A stretch of 64,000 nt of DNA from Symsagittifera roscoffensis. Taxonomy: Eukaryota; Xenacoelomorpha; Acoela; Convolutidae. Below, piece after piece: positions 23,343 to 35,105 of the stretch (positions are counted from its first letter, which is position 1; every line of letters begins with the position of its first letter). The stretch is taken from contig NC_087070.1 in assembly GCF_963678635.1 (NCBI RefSeq), positions 8,030,539 to 8,094,538 of the forward strand. Reading direction: 5' to 3'. The notes beneath the pieces were generated by a model. That model saw only the letters and a list, made by a program, of their open reading frames with translations, was not told the DNA's origin and did no database searches. The position numbers were made by a program, and so were the translations under genes.

Positions 23343-23540
23343 CAGTTGGCCGAGCGGTCTAGAACAAAACCTAAAACCTGACCGGACCCATTCGGCGAAG
23401 GTTTGAACCCCAAAAAACCAATGTTTTTTACCCAAACCAAAATGTATATATAACTAAAACTAATAATAAAACATAGAAAAAAAACCTTGTCTGACAGGTT
23501 ATTGCCGTCTGTATGTGATTTCATCGTATATCCCAAAAAT
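23343..23540 (+). mobile_element. tRNA-derived SINE-like element or tRNA pseudogene
   Basis: An A-box-like TGGCCGAGCGG at 23347 and a B-box-like GGTTTGAACCCC at about 23400 are about 50 bp apart, as in tRNA genes. The acceptor stem does not close and no anticodon arm can be drawn confidently. The tail contains CTTGTCTGACAGGTTATTGCC. Best read as a SINE head with tail; the 3' edge is approximate. Confidence 0.5.
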
Positions 23541-24033
23541 GGTTTTAAGTTACCACATTCTAGCCGTGAATGTGCTGACTTTTTAAAATATTTAAACGAT
23601 TATAATGACTAAATTGTGCGGTTAATTTCGTTTCCGGAATGAACTCCATTCATTATCATCTTTGACCATTTAGAAGATGTTTTGAGTTGAGCGCGGTCAC
23701 ACCAAGCTTTCTAATGATTTAGGGTACAAATGATGCCAGGGTGTGTTCGGTTTCCGTCGCTGCTAGTCATTTTATTATACTAAGTCCTAAAAGTCATTGC
23801 AGTATTTTTAAAATCTCAATAATTCAATCGATTTATTTTGAAGAAATTTATCTAAAAGTTTCTGTAGGTTACCCAAAAAAATTCGTTGTTTTTCTGAAGC
23901 GTTCATTAACCTAAGAAAAACTAAGAAAGAAATCAATTGGTTTAAATGGAGTGAAACCATCCCTGATAATGCCGCATCAACTAAAACAGAGCAAAAAAAT
24001 TGACTTTAATAAGAAGTAACAACTTTTGCCTGA

Positions 24034-24228
24034 GGCGATAATTCGTAATAAGTGACAATTCGTAACAGTAGGTTATGCGGGAACACTGATTCACGTACAA
24101 TTTTCCTCTCATGCCGGATATTAAGCCCAATGGAGAGGGCGTTTTCTACTTGTCAATGCCTTGTTATGAATTGTCGCTTGTTACGAACTGTTGTCTGTTA
24201 CAAGTGTCACCTGTTACGAATTTTCGCC
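24034..24228. mobile_element. MITE-like element, 195 bp, ~34-bp terminal inverted repeats
   Basis: The left end GGCGATAATTCGTAATAAGT, continuing to CGTAACAG at 24068, pairs with the right end, whose reverse complement begins GGCGAAAATTCGTAACAGGT. The subterminal ACAATTCGTAAC word is repeated several times. No target duplication is clear. Confidence 0.65.
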
Positions 24229-26120
24229 CAAACCAATTCTTGACATAAAATTTTAGAAAACTCTATTTCACCAGCAACCTCCCATAACAATGTAACTTTA
24301 TCCAAAAATCGTATCATAAAGATTGCATCATTAAAATAGAAACAAGAAAGAAAATAAAAGTAAAAATTTGTCATGTTTCAGGATCCTCTAAATAAAGTTT
24401 GAGGCTGATGTAAACAGCATTTTTTTAAACAAGAGATGGTTATCTTGAAAGATTTTGTTTGTTTTGACGGTTTATTGTGTAAAATTTAATTTTATCTGAA
24501 CCAGAGATTTGAAAGATGACAAATTTTTTTTATAGTTTTTTTTGGATTTATTGAGGAAATTTTTTTTAGCAATATTGATGACCTTTAGCAACTTTATTGG
24601 TCAAACAGACGTTCAATTTCAAAATGAATTAGATTTTTTTGACACAACTTTGCATGCCGAAATGAGTGAGAAACTAATTTCTGACTACAAAAAGAGTAAC
24701 TTTAAGATGATTAATGTATACTTCTCAAATATATTCAGCTTTGTTGGCCAAAAAATATATTGCCAACAATTTGGCTTCAACTATAAATCAGCAAATGACT
24801 TACTTCTGAAATTTTTGGATGCAAAAACTAACGTTTTAGACCGAAAATTTGTCTCACGGTCACTTAGAAATTCATGCTAAATTTGTTTAATTTTGGCAAA
24901 TTGCTCTTTTCAAATAATGTCTATCTGTTACGCTTTTGTACTTCTGATAACGAGTTGATAAAAATTGGAGCAGACAAAACAAACCAAAAGAATAAAGGAA
25001 TTGTTTTGAACAGTTTGTGTGCGCAAAAGTATGCCTCATCCTCACTTGAAAATTCTTTTATTAATGCAAAAGTTGCTCAAAATTGATGGGTTGCTTTTAA
25101 AACTGATTTTGCAACCTATTATAAAGAAGAACAACATAGCCAACAGACAGATAAAAAATTTTAAAGTTTTGAAAGTTTGATTAAAAGTTTACTGAACATG
25201 TTTCATCTTTCGAGTTTGGAATATAAACATTATCACATTGAAGCTCTTTGGCTTATTGGATTTTTTTTGGCATCTTACCTCATTTAGAGAAAAGTGGATC
25301 GAAAAGAAATTGTTATTCTGCATGGAACTATTTAATGACCATTTCTGAAAATAAAATTTTTTCAGGTTTTTTGTTTAAAATTCGTGTACGGTTTGCTGTT
25401 TGTTAGTAGAGCAGCTTGCCTTCCTTTTATCGATTGAAATTCAGTGAGCACAAAAACAAAAAAATTAAGCAACAAAAAACTAAACTTTCGCGTGAAGAAA
25501 CTGAAGGACTTTTTGATTTAAAAAAACCGAAAACAGAATCAAAACAAAGCGTTCTTTTAACTGAAAACCAAAGCGTTTTTTAACACTTAAACATACTCTA
25601 AATTTAATAGAGCAATATGCCTCTTGACCTAAACTTTGTCCTGAAAACTAGCTTTGCATGCAAAATCGTTCTGAAAATTTCATTTGTTTTTTTTTTAGTT
25701 TATAGTTAATGGTACTAAATTGTTGGCAATACCGGTGACTCAGAGCAATATAATTGGTCGAAAACTTTAAAGTTAATTATTGAATGCGTGAAAATCAGCA
25801 AAAAAAATCCAACGTCGAAATGAGCAGTTTTAGATCAATTATTTTCGTTTAAATGTGTTGACCGAAAATGATATTTCCAACAATTTGGCATTAACTTGAA
25901 TTAGTAGCAAACTCATGGAATAATTACAATTATTTAAAAAGAGCAATCTGCCATTTTGAGCAAATTTTGCATGCAAATTTAGTGTTTAGTTGGCCTTGAG
26001 TCATACTTTCTCTCTGGAAGATTAGCTTTTGCATGCAAAAATTTTATGAAAAAGTTCTTTTGCTCTTTTTACTTAATTCTGTCTGTTACAACTTTTTCTG
26101 ACTTTTTATACTATACTGAC
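24229..26120. other. AT-rich unassigned stretch
   Basis: Frames at 24542-24880 and 24874-25086 are open for 112 and 70 codons but start with non-ATG or overlap out of frame, and show no family. A CCAACAATTTGGC word with similar neighbours occurs at 24769 and 25879, hinting at an old duplication. Nothing supportable as a gene. Confidence 0.4.
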
Positions 26121-26250
26121 TTCTGTGCAGTTGTGCCTCTTCTTCGTCCTGGAGGAGGATGTGTTGACTGCCCCCAAATAGAGTGACCACACACTTCTGG
26201 TGACTCAGTCCCCTCAGAGGGGCTGCAAAGTACTCCTGCTCATAGGGGTC
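26121..26250 (-). CDS. Candidate internal exon, 43 codons
   Basis: Open reading DPYEQEYFAA...DEEEAQLHR from 26250 to 26121, bounded by an acceptor AG and a donor GTCAGT. It enters in phase 0 and leaves in phase 1. GC is markedly higher than the flanks. It lies on the same strand as the membrane-protein exons and between them and the acidic exon at 16997-17353. The preceding exon at 27250-27446 ends in a stop, however, so how it joins is unclear; it may be an alternative 3' end. Family not recognised. Confidence 0.4.
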
Positions 26251-27249
26251 CTACTCGTTCATCCAATCACACACACCAGTAGATTTATTGTAGAGAGAGT
26301 TGCAAAAAATTTGAACAGATAAAATTAATTAAAAAGAGCATTCGTCTCATGTTGACAGATTTTTGAATTAAATTTCGTTTTTTTTTTCAGGCTCATAATT
26401 TGGTCTCATAATTTAAAAGTTGGATACAAATTTCTACCAAAACAGGTCAATTGCTCAATTTTTTCTGTCCGAAGTTTTCGCTACTAATTATACCACATTA
26501 CAAAATAGCCATCAGGTATCTCAAATCAACAAGAAATAACTGAAATAGAAATTTGTTCAAAAAAATTACAAAAGAATATATTCCCAGCAATTAGTCAACC
26601 AATAAACTTTACGAACAACGACAACTTTTGGATAGGATATGTGAAAAAACATTGAAAACAGATTTCATTTTTAGTATGTTTTTTGACCGAGCGAGATTTC
26701 AAAGAACACACGACGGCCTTATTTTAGTACAATTTCAAGATCTGATTCAAATTTGTAGAGAAAAATTACTGCTTTTGCCGACACATTTTCGACACACAAT
26801 TTTCAGTGGGATTCGGTACGTTTTTTTTTAGAGTTATGTTATTGCAGCTTGTTTTTGAGATTCCTCGCAGGAAACTTATTTATGACAGTTCTTTATTTTT
26901 GTTGGTTTCCCAAAAAATCCTTTTTGGTACTAATTTATGATATCCCAACGTCTTTTTTGGCCTCTTTTTTCTTCCAAAAATTAGGGTCTTCATAAAGTTT
27001 TAGGCGAGCTCGGAAAATAATTAAATTTAGTCGATCATTTTTCAACTCGTGCAAATCAGATTCGAGTTTGATCCGCATATCTGCTGTTGATTTTGAACCA
27101 ATTGTGTTTTGGTCGACCCAAAAAATAGAAATCCTTTACTCTCGTGAAAATCCTAGATACGAGCACAAATCCACCGACATATTTGCTGTTGATTTTGAAA
27201 CAATTATGTTTTGTATGCCTTTATGCCTTATGCTATACATATTAATAAT
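26251..27249. other. No gene seen
   Basis: AT-rich; intronic or 3' flank of the minus-strand gene at 27250-30736. A word pair (ATCTGCTGTTGATTTTGAACCAATT and its relative at 27180) marks a short local duplication at 27078-27215. Confidence 0.4.
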
Positions 27250-30200
27250 TTAATGGTGTTGTGAATCTGGTTCCTTCTGGTAGCTGTGGTCTCTGTTGAC
27301 GCCCTTGGCGACTAGCAGAAGTCCGAGAGGGAGAAGGAAGCAGAAGATCTGGAAGAAGAGGATGCCAGCGTAGGTGGAGTCGCTGGACTTGAGGAGGAGG
27401 AGGAAGTTGCACACTCCCTTGTCCACCAGACACAGAAAAATGGCAGCTAGAACCAGAAAAACACATTAGAGGCAAAATAATGTTAAAAATTTAAACTCGG
27501 ATACACCTTCATGAAAGACGTTCGGGCCAAGTTTGAACATAGCGAACAGACAGTTAGAAAAAAGTCAATGAACGCAAGTAAACAATAAAAACTTGTTTTT
27601 TGAAAAAGCCTCAATTTTCGAAGTTCCCATAAAAAAATAGATGCACGTAAAGCCCTTTGAAAATCTAGAAAAATTTTTGCTTGGTGATCTTTTGCTAAAA
27701 ATAACCCAATTTGAGAAAACTGGATTAATAAGTAATAATTTTATCTCGCTGGGAAATCTGAAAAGTAAGTTCCACTTTCGAAACTAGATGTCAACCACGT
27801 TGTTCGAGACCTTAAAACTTTTGCTGTTTGATATTGGAGTTTGCCTTTCTGTTAACAAAAGAATTGAACTGAACTTTAAGAAATCAAAGCTCAAACGCGA
27901 AAAAGTAATTTTTGAACCTGAACAATTTTCAAGACTTTTTCTAATAAAAAAAAGCGAAAAAAGTCATATGTTCATACTATGTTCATCGACTCTTAAACAC
28001 TCTCGAACTTCACAATTTACAATAGCTGTAGTAAAAAATCATTATATGGGCAACTTTTTCTATAGGCCAACCAACTTAAGTTTAGCAGACACCGTACGAT
28101 AATCAAAAGACTGCAAAACTCAAAAATCGTAAAAAAAAATTTTTTTTTCTCAACCAATGGATTTGGGAATCCAAAAAGCATTACCATTTTGAAAACTGAA
28201 TTTGAATAGATAATATTTCAGCATTTTCTGTTTCATTATCGGAGAAAATATTGAGTTCGTTAAACAATAATTCAAAATTAATCTTTATGAACTAATGAAA
28301 AACAAAATAGAAAATAAGAAAATTGTGGCTATTAAGAAACAGAGGCAGCAGACAGTTGCAAAAGTCTCAAGAATTTATGGAGTCTGGAAAAAAAGACATT
28401 TTTGTGAAAAACTTTCAATTCTTATACATTCAAAAATAAGTTGTTCTTTGAATTCCAAACTTTTTTGTGTTTGACAGTTTTTTGGTAGAAGTAACCCAAA
28501 TCGAAATTGGATTGATATGTTGATTTTTTTGCTGATAAATCTAAAAACAAAAATTCACAAAAAAAAAAATCATTCAGGTTTTTTAATGCGTCATTTACTT
28601 TTTTATTATTTCAGAGAAAAAGACACCTTCGATTTAGCAAACTTTTACAGTGAGAAAGTGAGTTTTAAAAAAAAATTAAAATCGAACCAAAATAATTTGA
28701 ATTTGAATGGGGAAGTTTTTTAAAACGTTTTTCCCGAAAATACGAAAAAACAACACGACCTAAGTGAATCTTTCTTAATTGATACTAAGAACAGAAAAGC
28801 ATGGCTAGTATTGGAAATAAGAAATGTCTATGAATTCAAAAAATATAATGAAAGAAGCCAACTGATTTTTCTCCGAATTTCAAAAAATAAAAAATCAAGT
28901 TACTGAAAAACGTTAAATTTCAAAAATGGTGAGCACATTGTTTTTTATACTAGCAATTTTTCAGACAGCAAATTAACATAAAATTGAAAAAAATGGAGAA
29001 AAATTTGTAGAGCTTTTTTTGATTTACATTTTTTCGATAAAATTAACCCAATTAGAGAAAACTGTATCAATTGGTAAAACTTTTATTTCACTGGTAATCT
29101 GATAATTAAATACATTTTTCAAAGTTGAGGTTTTGCTAAACAAAAATGGAACTGAATTCAAAAAGAAAAAAGGATAGCCTGTCTCGATGCAAGTAGCACA
29201 GAATGTTCCGACCATGGTCTTAAGAAAACTACGGTTCAGAAACTAAGGTTTTTTGTGCCAAGTGTCATAAAAAGATCTGATCTAAAAATATTATTTACGC
29301 GTATTCGACAGTCATAGTTAAAACAGGCAAATTGGCCAAAAAAATGTTTGTAGAAAAATGACTAGAAAAACGTTTAAAAAAATTTTAAAATAATTTTTTT
29401 TTAAATATTTTTTTTGCAGAAAATTTTTGAATTTTATGAATTTTTTGGTTGTCAAATTTAGGCTTGAAAACTCCAATAACTAGTTTTATCTGCTTAAAAC
29501 TAAGTTTTAAGGTCCTAAGTTAGTCATAATTCAGCTGTTATTCGCTTGCTTTATTGGCTCTTTAAGATGAAAAATCAAAAATGGTTTTTCTCGACACTGG
29601 AGAGTTCTTTGTAAATTTTTTGATGTGGTTCGAATTATGAATGGAAGAGCCTTTATTTGATATATCACTCAACCCAGTCCGGTGATTATTTGTGGTACTT
29701 GATTTTGCTTGGAAAAAACTAAAGCAAACCCGAAAACAAAGTTCCTCCCCATTTTTCAAATGGTCAAAACGATCAAATGTTAAACCGTGAAAAAGTAAAT
29801 TTGAGCCTGAATGAATTTTAATGTTTCTTAACAAAAAAAATCGCGACCTATATCAGTGTCCGAACTACGTTCATATACTTTCAAAAACCTTATAGAGATA
29901 TGACTGCAAAACCTAATTACGAGTTTTAGTAAGGTTTTTTAAATAGTTTTTGAATTATTTTTTGTCACAAAATCTTACTATAATCTCATTGAATAAACTT
30001 TTTTGCTTTAATATATAATTGTATTTAAGATTACTGTTTTTTAGGTTAAGTTTTTGATGAAAAATGAATTCTGAAGTTTTTGGGATTTTGAAATTCAACT
30101 TGTAATGTTTATGGTCATTATACATCCAAATTGATTGTGAAACTTCATTATAAATCTTTTAAATTTCATGAAACGCAGCACACCACGATGTAGGTGCTCG

Positions 30201-30736
30201 TTGCATAATAGTAAGGCCAGCCCAGATAAATCAGCCAAAAAATTGGTAATTATCTTAACTAATGAAACAATATGCAGGGGTTGTTTGTAAATAATAAAAA
30301 AAAAACAAATAGTTTTTTTTTGTCATTTTAATTAGATTTAGCACAGTTTACGCACGTTTAGAAGCAGAAGGATCAACAGACGAGCTGTTTGTTATTTAGA
30401 GAGAACCGATGTAGTGCCCAGTGTTAAGAATTGCATCCAACTTTTGGTTTTTTTTTGGACTGGGCAAGGTTACCTCGCCTTCCAGCAACGAGCAATTATC
30501 GCGGGTCTCAAACCTCTGACCTTTGAATTAAGATGAGGCGACTTAACCACTTCACCGCCGCTCCTTTGATACTTAAAAAATTAGTTTTGCTATATCTACC
30601 TGTTGGGAATACGATTATGGTGAGTATCCATTTGGCCTGGAAGAGTAGCATCATCTCACAGATGTTCATCCTCTTTCCCTTCAACATCACCACGAAGAAC
30701 ACCACTGCAACCACAAACAGCCCAAAGTAAGAATCC
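27250..30736 (-). CDS. Multi-pass membrane protein, last two exons
   Basis: Exon 30736-30600 (donor GTAGAT after CCAACAG) joins exon 27446-27250 (acceptor GGTTCTAG) through a split GCT codon and ends at TAA. The protein shows a hydrophobic helix (YFGLFVVAVVFFVVML), a basic KGKRM turn, a second helix (AKWILTIIVFPTAAIFLCL) and a third (AGILFFQIFCFLLPLGLLL). A short hydrophilic C-terminus (VNRDHSYQKEPDSQHH) follows. GC and codon use differ sharply from the flanks. The 5' edge of the upstream exon could be 30736 or a later AG. It may be the 3' end of the gene whose exons lie at 39448-43041, but the junction phase does not match directly. Specific family not recognised. Confidence 0.7.
27556..28005. 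mobile_element. R1 MITE copy in intron
   Basis: Left terminus AAAAGTCAATGAACGCAAGTA, preceded by ACAGACAGTTAG as in the 39693 copy. Right terminus ATGTTCATCGACTCTTAA is the inverted partner. About 450 bp. Confidence 0.65.
28345..28790. repeat. Diverged R1-like sequence
   Basis: Shares CAGACAGTTG, AACCCAAATCGAAATTGGAT and the AACACGACCTAAGT tail pattern with the R1 family, but the termini are degenerate. Confidence 0.4.
28930..29890. mobile_element. R1 MITE copy interrupted by a minus-strand R2 copy
   Basis: R1 sequence (CCCAATTAGAGAAAACTGTATC, GGTAAAACTTTTATTTCACTGG) occupies the left part to about 29130. It resumes at about 29770 (AAACCGTGAAAAAGTAAATTTGAGCC) through the tail GCGACCTATATCAGTGTCCG and ACGTTCATATACTTTC. 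The intervening sequence is R2. The nested order dates R2 insertion after R1 insertion at this place. Confidence 0.6.
29165..29775 (-). repeat. R2 dispersed repeat, copy D (minus)
   Basis: The reverse complement carries ATGGTCGGAACATTCTGTGC at 29215, the AAAAACCATTTTTGATTTTTC variant of the family block (29570-29592), and a left end resembling GACCATTTGAAAAATGGGGAGG at about 29765. It lies inside an R1 copy. Confidence 0.6.
30340..30564 (-). mobile_element. tRNA-derived SINE (head recognisable)
   Basis: The minus strand starts GGAGCGGCGGTGAAGTGG at 30564, with an A-box-like segment and then a B-box-like GAGGTTTGAGACCCG about 45 bp later. A tRNA-unrelated body follows (TGCTCGTTGCTGGAAGGCGAGG). 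It sits in the intron just downstream of the 30600-30736 exon. The 3' end is approximate. Confidence 0.55.
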
Positions 30737-31132
30737 CTTGCCCACATAGAAATTATTTTGAAGCTGATGACATTTGACCGTCTATGAAACTTTTAATGCA
30801 ATCTTGCACAAAAGCTTAAGGAAAGAGTGCAAAAAAAGGTAGTGGAGATAATCAATATGATAAAAGCTCTCATTTCGTAATTGCTGCAAATAGGAGAAAA
30901 TGCGAGCTTTTATTAGTGTGTTAATGCCCATTGTCTCTCTTTTTTTCATATTTCTTTTCCTCAAACTTCTACAAAAATAACGTTTACAACCGCCATAATT
31001 TGTTAATTTTTGATTGCTCCGTTCGGTCAGTAACTTTCAAGCTATTATTGGCGCAAAACTACTTTTAAAGTGTCTGCGACACTTTAGCACGATGATTTAA
31101 ATCTAAATCTTGACAAATCAGCATGATATCAA

Positions 31133-31345
31133 TGTCATAGTGCTAAATCAGTTAAATAAGTCTATTTAGGTCATGGTAGTTCCTTTTGTCAATCATTTCA
31201 TTTCATTTCAACAGCAGGTGTTTGGCCTTCGGATTGTGTGCTACCTTCGGATTTCATCTAAAACATTGTCTCGTTTGATCTTACTTAAATCAATTGTCTA
31301 CTTATCTATTCTCTTAATTCAAGTATCGAATTAGCTTTTTCAACA
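31133..31345 (+). repeat. 5' LTR (213 bp)
   Basis: Starts TG and ends CA. It matches 36312-36524 at 196 of 213 positions by my count, with no indels. Short LTR length suits the Mag-like group. Confidence 0.95.
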
Positions 31346-31363
31346 TGGCGCAGACAGCAGTCG
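31346..31363 (+). other. Primer-binding site
   Basis: TGGCGCAGACAGCAG begins directly after the LTR's CA. The leading TGG pairs with a tRNA 3' CCA end; the specific tRNA is not assigned. Confidence 0.75.
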
Positions 31364-31427
31364 TAAGTGGGGGGAAAACCCACTTGAAATCGTTTCATTT
31401 TGGCCGGCGAAACACACGGAATCCCCC

Positions 31428-32449
31428 ATGCTGTGGGAATTTTTGCTTAATCACTTCCAATGGGGAATGGTTGCGAAACACTCTAAAAACCCGAAAAACT
31501 ACTACTTCGCCGACTCGTTGACGGCTGCGCAGATAGCGGCTTTACCGGAAGAAGTGGACGGGAAAAACAGATTAGCGGCGGAACAAACCCTAATATCGAA
31601 CCTATACCTTTGCTTGGGGGAAAGGGGCCAGGAGGAATTGCACAAACTAAGACCACACTTGGAATTGGGAGAGACACGCTATCCGCGGGTGCTCGATGCT
31701 ATGGAGGGGGAATTCAAAAAGGAGCGGAACGAAACGTACGAAATGTTCCAGGTATAATCTAGAAAGCAGAGAATCGGGGAATCCTTGGAGCAGTTCCACG
31801 CTGTCCTTAGTGGATCAGCAGCGCGATGTGCATTTGGGGCATTGGAGTCGAGAGTGTTAAGGGACGTCTTTTTTGTAAATATGACAAATCGCGAAGCACA
31901 AAACGAGTAAGGTCGGGCCACAAAAACTCCGGAAGAAACGTACAGGTTAGCTTTATCATACGAGCGAGGAGATAAGTACGCTAAATCCTATGTTACAACC
32001 GGATGCACAGCGTCGAGTAGTACCGGAGGCGGTGGAATTAGTATCAAGTCGGAGCCGGTGGGAGCGATTCGGGGTGGTTATAGAAATAATCGAGGCTGAG
32101 GACGTAGCCAAGTGCAAGCCCGTGGATCGTACCGGGGGTGGGCATCAGCACCGGAGACCGGAGGTGCTTCAACTGCGACAAACCCGTATTCACCAGAGAA
32201 CACATGAATGATCGTGCGGCTCGAAATGTAAGCTGTAATTTCTGCCGGAAAACTGGGCATCTCGAAAGAACGTGTCGCGCTAAGAAAAATACGAGGGGAA
32301 ATTTGTCGGTCGGCGTCATCCAGGAGCAAGCAAACCAGGATCGATTCAAAGTCGGAAGAAACGGGAGACGAAGAATCACAGCACTAAAGTTCAGTGGGAT
32401 GGGTGAATCCGACGGCAGAAAAGCGGAACCGATCTTGGGATTCCGATAG
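31428..32449 (+). pseudogene. gag: Mag-like gag with zinc knuckles (broken)
   Basis: Structural polyprotein of the retrotransposon. The capsid-like part is open from 31428 to 31757. After a frame break it continues to about 31985, with the group's typical ESLEQFHAVL and YRLALSYERGDKYAKSY segments, interrupted by stops. The nucleocapsid part at 32138-32449 has two Cys clusters: CFNCDKP, and a canonical CCHC knuckle CNFCRKTGHLERTC (about 32241-32282). A run of Gly/Arg text precedes it. Frame changes near 31757 and 32090 and stops at 31908 and 32098 disable it. Confidence 0.85.
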
Positions 32450-32467
32450 TTCGGGGGAGGAGACTAT

Positions 32468-32795
32468 ATGGAGATGGCGGTGCGGAAGAAAAATCAAATT
32501 GAACTGCGAGTAGCGGAGGCAAAACTACCAATCACGATAAACGGGCGAAAAACCAGTGTGTGGATCGACAGCGGCTCGCCGATTTCCATATTCACGATTA
32601 ACGAACTTCGAAGAACGTTGGGCGCCGCAAGCACACGATTGCAGGAGGTCGATCCACAGGATCAAGAATTTCGAGATTATGGGAATAACCCAATCAACTT
32701 ACTGGGTACGATGAAGGTGGATCTAGCGTCGAATGGTTGGAGTACCTGAGCTGTTATAAAAGTAATTGGAGGAGCACGCCCCTCGATTATCGGGA
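32468..32795 (+). pseudogene. Retropepsin-type protease
   Basis: Aspartic protease domain: the catalytic loop VWIDSGSPISIF carries the D-S-G triad at about 32560-32595, and the flanking text (TINELRR, NLLGTMKVDL) follows the retropepsin order. The flap-to-C-terminal segment ends at a TGA at 32748. A frame with IGGARPSIIGRDLMPHLGLQ continues into RT just beyond. Needed to process gag-pol. Confidence 0.8.
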
Positions 32796-32800
32796 GAGAC

Positions 32801-34365
32801 TTGATGCCACACTTAGGATTGCAGATAGTACGGAAGCCGGACCAGGAAGTGATGTCAATACGGGAACCAGTCGGGAATGAAGGAGAAAGTCAATTGGAGA
32901 AGTGGCAGGACTATTTTAGTAAGCTATTTCCTAATCTATTTAACCGGGTGGGGAAGATACGCAGTTATAAAGTGCAGGCCGAATTTTTTAATAAGTTGAT
33001 CCCAATTCAACAAAACGGACGAAGAGTGCCAATAACGCTGCAAGATAAGGTCGACGGGGAAATCGATAAATTAATTAAACAGGGACTTGTAGAATGTCTC
33101 AAAGACTGTTCAGATAAATACTTTGTATTGCCTCTTGTAATCACCGTGAAGAAAGACGGGTCGTTAAAATTGGCACTGGAGGCAGGTGAATTAAACAAGC
33201 AAGTACCTAAAAACAAGTACCACATGCCGAATATTGAAGAACTAATGGACGCCGTCGGTCAAACAATATGCGAAAAGAAGTCGGGCGAAATATACTTTTC
33301 TACCATGGGCCTCAGATACGCATACGGACAATTGCCTCTAAGTCAAGATACTAGCGTACATTGTAATTTTTCTCTGGTTGGCGGACGCTCAACCGGAACG
33401 TATAGATTGAAAACCGGTTTTTACGGCCTAACTACGATGCCAGCGGAATTTCAACGAGTAATGGATTCCATCCTTTCGGAATATCCGCAGGCACATGCTT
33501 TTTTTGACGACATTTTAGTCGTTACAAAAGGATCGGAAATCGAACATATAGCAACCGTGGAGAAAATTAGATAAGGAAAATTTGTCGTTGAAATTAACAA
33601 AGTGTAACTTCGCCCAACAACAATGCAAGTGGCTCGGACATAAGATCACGCACACGGCGGTAACGCCACTGATTCGGAAAACTGAACCGATTGAAGCATT
33701 AAAACCACCCCGCACACTAACTCAACTAAAATAATTTATGGGATCCATACATAGCCTCCATAAATATTTGTCAGCACTTGTGGAATCCTCAGCTCCGCTG
33801 AGGCCACTGTTAAGCTGGAAAAACGAGTATAACTGGAGTACGGAGTGCCAAGAAGCATTTGAGAATCTGAAACAACAGGTAGCCAATATTGTTGAACTTA
33901 GATACTTTACGTGCATAAGGATATTAAGATAGTGTGCGACGCAAGTCATAATGGATTGGGGCAGTACTAGAGCAACTAAGTACCGAGGTCTGGAGGCCGA
34001 TTTCGTTTGCATCATGTTTTCTAAACGACGCCAAAAAACGCTAATCGACTAAAGTATTAGAAATGCTCGCGGTATTTTCGGAATTACGTGTTGGGCGAAA
34101 ACTTTTAGTAGTAACGGATCATAAGGCGCTAGTCTCACTATTGAACGGGAATAACAAGAAGATTAAAACAATGTTTAGCAGGCTAACTCGATGGCTAGAC
34201 CGACTAATACAATTCGATTTTGAGGTTGAACATATGACGGGGGCGAAATTTGGTTTGGCGGATTTTCTTTCAAGACACCCGAACAGCGACGCTATGCCAG
34301 TGTCAACATATGACAGCATGTTTACTGTCGCGAAAATTAGGTCTATTAAAAGCACCCTCGGATAA
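32801..34365 (+). pseudogene. Reverse transcriptase and RNase H (broken)
   Basis: RT is open from 32801 to 33574. It has VKKDGSLKLALE, the AYGQLPL box at about 33318, the FYGLTTMPAEFQR box (about 33418), and the catalytic FFDDILV at about 33500. In the catalytic-Asp position before AYGQL the text reads STMGLRYAYG where Asp is usual, so this copy probably lacks an active-site residue. A frameshift follows at about 33574. RNase H text (KIVCDASHNGLG at about 33930, VVTDHKALVSLL at about 34110, ADFLSRHP) continues to 34365 with a TAA near 34050. Confidence 0.9.
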
Positions 34366-35105
34366 AAGACCAAACTCGAAAAATGCTCAAATATAGTAAA
34401 TAAGGAAGTTTAAATCGGAAATTGGCCAATTGCTATAGAATATGTAATTTTCGAAAAGAAAAGCCGACGGTAAAGGGCGAGAAATCAAGCTACAACAAGA
34501 CAGCCAATAGGAACGCAGAAATTTGCATACGCCACCGGTCACGTGACAAGTTATGCCGACGATCACTCGGGCCTAAAAATAGAATAGTTGGAACTATTAC
34601 TATTGTTAAGAGCAGATATGTGGAATCTATTAATAGAACAGAGTTAAGTTATACTAATCCGAACATAAAAACAATGGACAAATCATCGAGAAAAATTCAA
34701 AAACTCTTACAAAGCATCCTAGTATTACCAGCAGCGGAGACGAGATGGAAGAACTAACAGGAGAAGGGACCTTAAATGCGAGTACAACGGATACCATCAG
34801 TACAAAATCTAGTACAGTTTTATCAATCCCATTCAATTTCCCCGGCGAAACATTTTGAAACTATGCAGTCGCCGGTAAATGATCACCGCGCCACGGGTTG
34901 CGTAGAAAAAACCATCGGAAGCTTAAAAAACTATATTATAACGAACGGCCATGAGAAAACCCCGGAACCATTAGAGAAAATGGTGGAATGAGCGCTGGGC
35001 GCACTAAAAGTTTAACCAAATGCAACTCTGAAAATAACGCCATTTGAGGCACATAACGGCAGGGAGGCCAATACCGTACTCCGAAATCTAACTAAAAACC
35101 ATCTC
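34366..35105 (+). pseudogene. Integrase remnant, core mostly lost
   Basis: Only the end of the integrase core is recognisable: HRATGCVEKTIGSLKNYI at about 34889-34940, which carries the catalytic Glu in the CVEKTIG context, and the following P-FEAHNGR segment near 35040. The zinc-binding region and the two catalytic Asp motifs are not found between 34366 and 34880, so integrase is largely deleted or scrambled. Confidence 0.7.

Noticed and set aside
23343-23412. Functional tRNA gene
   Set aside because: A- and B-box words are present but the acceptor stem does not pair and no anticodon arm is convincing.
24542-25086. Adjacent frames of 112 and 70 codons
   Set aside because: First begins at a non-ATG codon, the two overlap out of frame, composition equals AT-rich background and no motif is seen.
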